DNA from: Cryptomeria japonica | Lineage: Eukaryota; Streptophyta; Pinopsida; Cupressales; Cupressaceae | Length of the DNA stretch: 64,000 nucleotides | Assembly (NCBI RefSeq): GCF_030272615.1 | Contig: NC_081405.1 | Location: 649,429,420-649,493,419, forward strand | Direction of reading: 5' to 3' | In this document: positions 59,824 through 64,000 of the stretch, in pieces | How positions within the stretch are numbered: position 1 is the stretch's first letter | Layout of the letters: each line of letters starts with the position of its first letter | The notes under the pieces: model-generated | What the model was told of the DNA's origin: nothing | What the model saw: only the letters and a program-made list of their open reading frames with translations | Database searches by the model: none | Program-made: the position numbers and the translations under genes

Positions 59824-60573
59824 TCAGAGAGCGTACTTGGAGAACATATAAGTTCTACACTCTCCCAGATGGAAGGTTCTATTGATCATTGGTCCACTAC
59901 CCCTTTTATTCATATAACCAGAATAATCTGTTTTTTTGAAACTGACAGACTCCTTCAAATATAGCCCATACTTTTCTGCTTCTCTTTCTAAATTCCATTT
60001 TATGTAGGGTGGCCCCATCTTGTTAGTAACATGGATTTCTCCATACATGCTCAACAGCTTGGTAGCACTTTTGAAATGCATGCTTAGCAACTTAGTGTTC
60101 TTCTTGATGGCTACTTCACTGTGCTTCCCACCCCAAAAAAAGCCTGCAAGCAGGAAATTGAATACAATTCTGTCAAACTTGCTCGCTTTTAAATATCCAT
60201 TTCGATGCAGTGTGGCTGCATTCACGTTATACAGTAACGTAGCTCCACGGCTTTGCAAGTTCCAAATTGAACTGTGAGCTCTATCATAATCCCTATAGAC
60301 TTTCCCTGTTTTGACAACATTGAAAAGGAGAGTCAAAAAATATATTAAGAACCAAAAAAAGGAATTACGAAGAAGGAATAGGGCATAATTTTTACTTATT
60401 TCTTCCAAGTTGTGATTGATACCTTTGCTATCAAGTGATGTGGCTACGATGTTTGTTGCACGTCCAAATGCAGTTGCCAAAGCTGAAGAAAATGACAAAT
60501 TGCCTTCTCCAACCAACATAATGCTTTGTAAGTTAGAATAATGCTTTAGCTTCCCCTCTACAATAGGTTGCCA
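59824..60573 (-). pseudogene. BMT5-like (DUF2431) copy C, nearly intact but without exon 1
   Basis: Exon 2 (60423-60573) follows TTTTTTGGCAG and encodes HYSNLQSIMLVGEGNLSFSS, the SAM-binding loop. A GT-AG intron of 117 bp (60306-60422) is phase 1. Exon 3 (59824-60305) reads KVYRDYDRAH, then KFDRIVFNFLLAGFFWGG, GEIHVTNKMGPP, LKESVSFKKTDYSGYMNKRG and ends SKYAL-TGA. The two exons are open throughout. The usual NFPHAG is changed to NFLLAG. No first exon like those of A, B or D is found upstream to 64 kb, and the open frame upstream of exon 2 starts at GTG, not ATG. Translation could begin only at the Met before LVGEG. It is either a recently truncated pseudogene or uses an unseen exon. Confidence 0.82.
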
Positions 60574-60599
60574 CTGCCAAAAAAGAAAATCCACTCTGT

Positions 60600-62030
60600 C
60601 TCACGCTAATTAATGTAGAGTTTGTTGTGACTCATAAATTTGAGTGAATTTGAGAGGTCCATTTCAAAATTTTGCTCTTGCACTTTCAAGTGACCACCTA
60701 ATGAGTCAACCTGATAGGCCTATTTTGAAGGAGGGTAAAATGGAGCCAGTTGATTATAAAGGGGTAAGAATTGGGAAATGTGTCCTACATCTTTCATTTA
60801 GCCTATGCAGTGTTGTACAACTTTCAGAATTTAGTTTAGATCAGTTTATCAAGTACCCTTTTCAAGGGGTGGACTTAAAGTTGTTCTATGCACATACTCG
60901 GATTTTACCAAATGATCTACTTTGAGACTTTGCATTTTATGATCAGTTGATCATCATGTTGAAATTTCAAGTGTATTGAATTGTATGCATATAGGTGTGT
61001 CCACATGCCGAATTTCAAGTCCCTATGAATCCATTTGCTTAGTTTGGCAAGCTCAATCTATTTGTAGTTTGTACTGTTTGCATAAGTCCCTATTTTAACA
61101 GCTAGTCAGAGCACCACTTTGCATACGTGTAAAAGATGCCCAGATGAATGTCATATCAGAATATTTATTCTAAGGTACTTCTAGTATGAAAGACAAGCTA
61201 TGCTTCTAGTTTGAATCTCCTACCAATCCCTTTGATTAGTTTTCTAAAGCTATTTCTTTTGCAATTTTTTGAAAATCTGTAAGTTGTGTTCTTTTCAAAA
61301 AGCCTAAATGGTCTACTTCGAGCATTAAAATCTTTGACCTAGTTGAGCGTCATGAATAAATTCTTGTTATCATGTGTTGTGGACATATAAGACAACCTCC
61401 ATCTGCATTTTGGAGCCCCGGTCAATCCATTTGACCTCTTTGCAAAGACGAGTTTGAAAGCAATTTCTTCAGTTTCACTGTGTGCAAGTTCAAAAAATGA
61501 CAAATGGTCATCTTTGACCATTAATATTTCTTCACCCGGGATTTGTCGTGAGGAACGGTTTTGCAAAGTGAATTCCAGTATATCAGACAGTATGTCTTCC
61601 AGTGGGCGAGGTACGTAAAGGTGTTTTGATTAGTTTTTGAAATGCATCTTTGGGTTTAAATGCGAAAATGTGGCACAGTTGCTAATGAGTTGTAAAACTC
61701 AGTTTAATGATCGAATAATGGTACAAATCAACTCCAGAGGTATTTTCAAGGTTCTTGAGGCATTTAGAGGGTCAGTTGAATGAAAACAATTTTTTTTTTA
61801 GTCGGGCCCACTTTGGGGCCCAATCTGGCTCGTACCCGTGCATTAATTTTATAGCAAAATGTTCTTAATTGATAACAATGCATATCAATACCAGCTCGAC
61901 TGCAATTGGCAACTTGGTTTTGTGAGAGAAGATTTCATTTTATTCTTGTGACTGGATAAAGAACGGAGGAAGATTATTTCGTCGGTGAGATAGTGAGAGG
62001 CGCCAAGGTGGAAAACATTGATAAGGCATT
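60600..62030. other. No gene recognised
   Basis: A few short open frames but no family motif, splice-flanked exon or repeat unit that I could support. It has lower AT bias than 16-20 kb and may be the non-coding part of an old element. Confidence 0.5.
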
Positions 62031-62745
62031 TGAAATCTTTCAAGTAGCAGTCCCTACTATAGGTTAGGGAATGCCATAGAAAGCTTCAAACAAATGCAAT
62101 TGGCCTATGTAACCAAAGTCCACGACCCTTGCTGGCATCCTCCCCCTGCGTTGGGTGAAGAGGGTTTTAAAAGGGTTTAAAAACTTTTTAGCAAATGAAA
62201 TTGGTAGGTGTAAATGTAATTCGCACCCCTTTACCAGCATCCTCCCTACGTGGCATTTGAGAATCTTTGGTAACTTTTAGCAAATGAAATTGTTAGGTGT
62301 AGAAAAAGCATAGAAATCTTCAGCAAATGCACTTGCCAGGCTCAAAGCCAATCTTTCCCCCTGCATGGTAGACAAGGTGGAAAACAGTGGAGAGGGCGTT
62401 GAAAGACCATTGAAACTCCCAGCAAATTCCATTGGAAGGTGTAAACCAAATTCCATAACCCCTTTTAGATCCTCCCTAGTAGATGGTGTGGAAATGATGG
62501 AAAGGCTTAGAAACTTTTAGTAGAATGAAATTGGCATGTGAAATGCCAGTCCTCCATGTGTGGAGTTAAAGGTGGGGCTACGTGAGTATGGTGTGGTGGG
62601 AAAAAACACCATAGGAAACTTCCAAGCAAATGCATTGCCAGGTTTAACGCCAAATCCAATGACCTTTATCATCCCCTACGTGGTATGTTGAAAAGACTTT
62701 AGAAGCTTTCAAGCAAATGCAAATGCCAGAAGGGGAATATGCAAA
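62030..62745. repeat. Degenerate tandem repeat, period about 100-130 bp
   Basis: Variants of AGCAAATGAAATTGGTAGGT, followed by CCAAATTCC-like and CATCCTCCCTACGTGG-like pieces, recur at about 62085, 62190, 62280, 62320, 62430, 62520, 62620 and 62710. Copies are diverged and the spacing is uneven. Confidence 0.65.
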
Positions 62746-64000
62746 AGCATTTATCCCACAATGACAGTGCAGAGGGAGTTTATTGCATTTAAATACAAAG
62801 CCACACACATCTATAGTGTCACGAGCTAGAAGGCTTTTGGCAAGTGGAACTTCAATGCCTAGTGGATCCTACACATGTGCACGTAGATCGAGGCACCCAA
62901 ATTTTGCGACAAAAGGATGAGTTAAAGGTCGAGAAGGTTGGAGGTGATCCAACGGTGGTCGTTGTACTGCAATGAGAAACAACTCACTAGTTATCCATCG
63001 CGACTCAGCGACAAAGAAGAGCCAAGGTCCGGTGGTGGGGCACAGAAGGGAAAAATCAAAATTAAATGTATAGTTCCAACTATAGTGAAAAATGCAAAAA
63101 TTTAAATGATTGTTGTGTAGAGAGAGATTAATGGTTGAGGGGTTTTTTACTCAAATATGCAAGTGTTATATGTTGTTGGAAAGCACAAGGGGTTGTTTTT
63201 TACTCAAATATGCAAGTGTTATATGTCATTGGAAAGCTCTCGGGGTGAGGCGTTTGTTTCTACAATCATTTTCAACACATGTCAAAGATTTTGAGAGCAG
63301 TTTCCATGGGAATGATGCAAAGAATATTTTTCAATTGGGGAAAGAAGAGACTTGGCAATTTGTGATGCAGATTTGATCTTTTCCCTCTACTTTATATTCT
63401 CAATTCTTCTCTTTTGTTCCTGGTTCCTAGTTTTTTGGAAATTTTCTCTGAGGGAGAAATCCAAAATTGCAGGTTCCAGTGATGACATTTTTCATTCTTT
63501 GCAAATAACAGTGTGTTTTTGTTGGGTTTTCAATGTTGTCTTTGTTGTAGGTTTTGTTTCAATTTGCAGGTTTACACACATGCAAGGCATGAGTGAGTTT
63601 CGACAAAATTATCTCCAAAATACCATTTGAACTTAAACAGTTTCATCTTATCAAGGATAATTTGAGGTGTCTCTTTCAGTCTTCTCTGAGAGTGTAATGT
63701 TTGTATTTTGGGTATACTTCAAGGAAGGATTTAAATCCTAAAACCGCGCATTAATGATTTTGAATGTATATATTGGATATGTAAGTATGATTTTGTGACA
63801 GAGCAGAGGATTGTATTAATGTAATGCATTAATACATGAAAATTCAATGTTGAAAGTAGCTTGCATCTGAGATTTCTCTTCCAGTTTAATGCATGACTCT
63901 GTGGCCAGAATAAGGCACTGGTCTTTTGTAATGTTAAAGGATTGTTAGAACATCAATTTTAAAATCAAATGAAAATATCTTTTACTTTCTGTTCTATGGT
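62746..64000. other. No gene recognised; contains a 53-bp duplication
   Basis: TACTCAAATATGCAAGTGTT starts at 63148 and 63201, a two-copy 53-bp tandem duplication up to about 63240. Frames at 63110-63630 are pyrimidine-rich and resemble intron or leader DNA. Nothing else is recognisable to the window end. Confidence 0.5.

Noticed and set aside
59824-60594. Single-exon 256-codon gene starting at 60594
   Set aside because: The first codon is GTG, the start region reads as a splice acceptor (TTTTTTGGCAG), and comparison with copies A and B shows that the middle 39 codons are an intron.
60644-60925. 93-codon plus-strand frame
   Set aside because: It has no homologous copy, no splice or promoter context, and no motif, and it is isolated; too weak to call a gene.
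63110-63630. Two overlapping plus-strand frames near the window end
   Set aside because: The first is built on a 53-bp duplication and the second is pyrimidine-rich with biased composition; no domain.

Overview
This window looks like gene-poor nuclear DNA from a large plant genome. Nearly all recognisable coding sequence is retroelement-derived: four plant-type LINEs with an RNase H domain, one Ty1/copia element, one deleted Ty3/gypsy element, and two plant-mobile-domain (PMD) pseudogenes. These are set in AT-rich, microsatellite-rich DNA. The density of old, nonsense-riddled elements and the style of the long unknown pseudo-polyprotein suggest a gymnosperm (conifer), but that is inference. 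No intact host gene with a start codon was found. No tRNA, rRNA or CRISPR was found.

Layout: 1-5525 LINE-1 (+, cut by the window start). 5530-6480 an array with a 125-bp period. 6483-7472 BMT5-like/DUF2431 pseudogene A (-). 8143 to about 13580 LINE-2 (-), a close relative of LINE-1 in opposite orientation. 14629-16372 an orphan DUF2431 first exon and DUF2431 pseudogene B (-). 16.4-21.4 kb AT-rich DNA with one unknown coding-like fragment. 21.4-22.9 kb PMD pseudogene 1 (+). 23283-30305 a compound microsatellite split by a complete Ty1/copia element (LTRs, PBS, gag, pol, PPT, target-site duplication).

31101-35831 is LINE-4 (-), with both ends fixed by a 14-bp target-site duplication and a large internal deletion. 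35985-37285 is an orientation-switching CATATG minisatellite. 37.3-41.2 kb is an unknown, charged pseudo-polyprotein (+). 41089-48298 is bounded by 0.85-0.96 kb inverted repeats that enclose a Ty3/gypsy element (LTRs, gag and protease only) and PMD pseudogene 2 (-). 48.3-51.7 kb holds several tandem duplications. 51715 to about 57720 is LINE-3 (-). 57740-60573 is a second DUF2431 locus that is a rearranged duplicate of the first one about 45-50 kb away.

The genes do not form a pathway. The story is one of duplication and decay. A small DUF2431 cluster with its flanking repeats was duplicated; one copy was split by LINE-2 and the other was fused by a deletion. The transposons carry mostly CAG-to-TAG and TGG-to-TAG/TGA nonsense changes, the pattern expected from C-to-T decay of methylated DNA. 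Coordinates of element ends are by eye unless a target-site duplication or splice signal is quoted.
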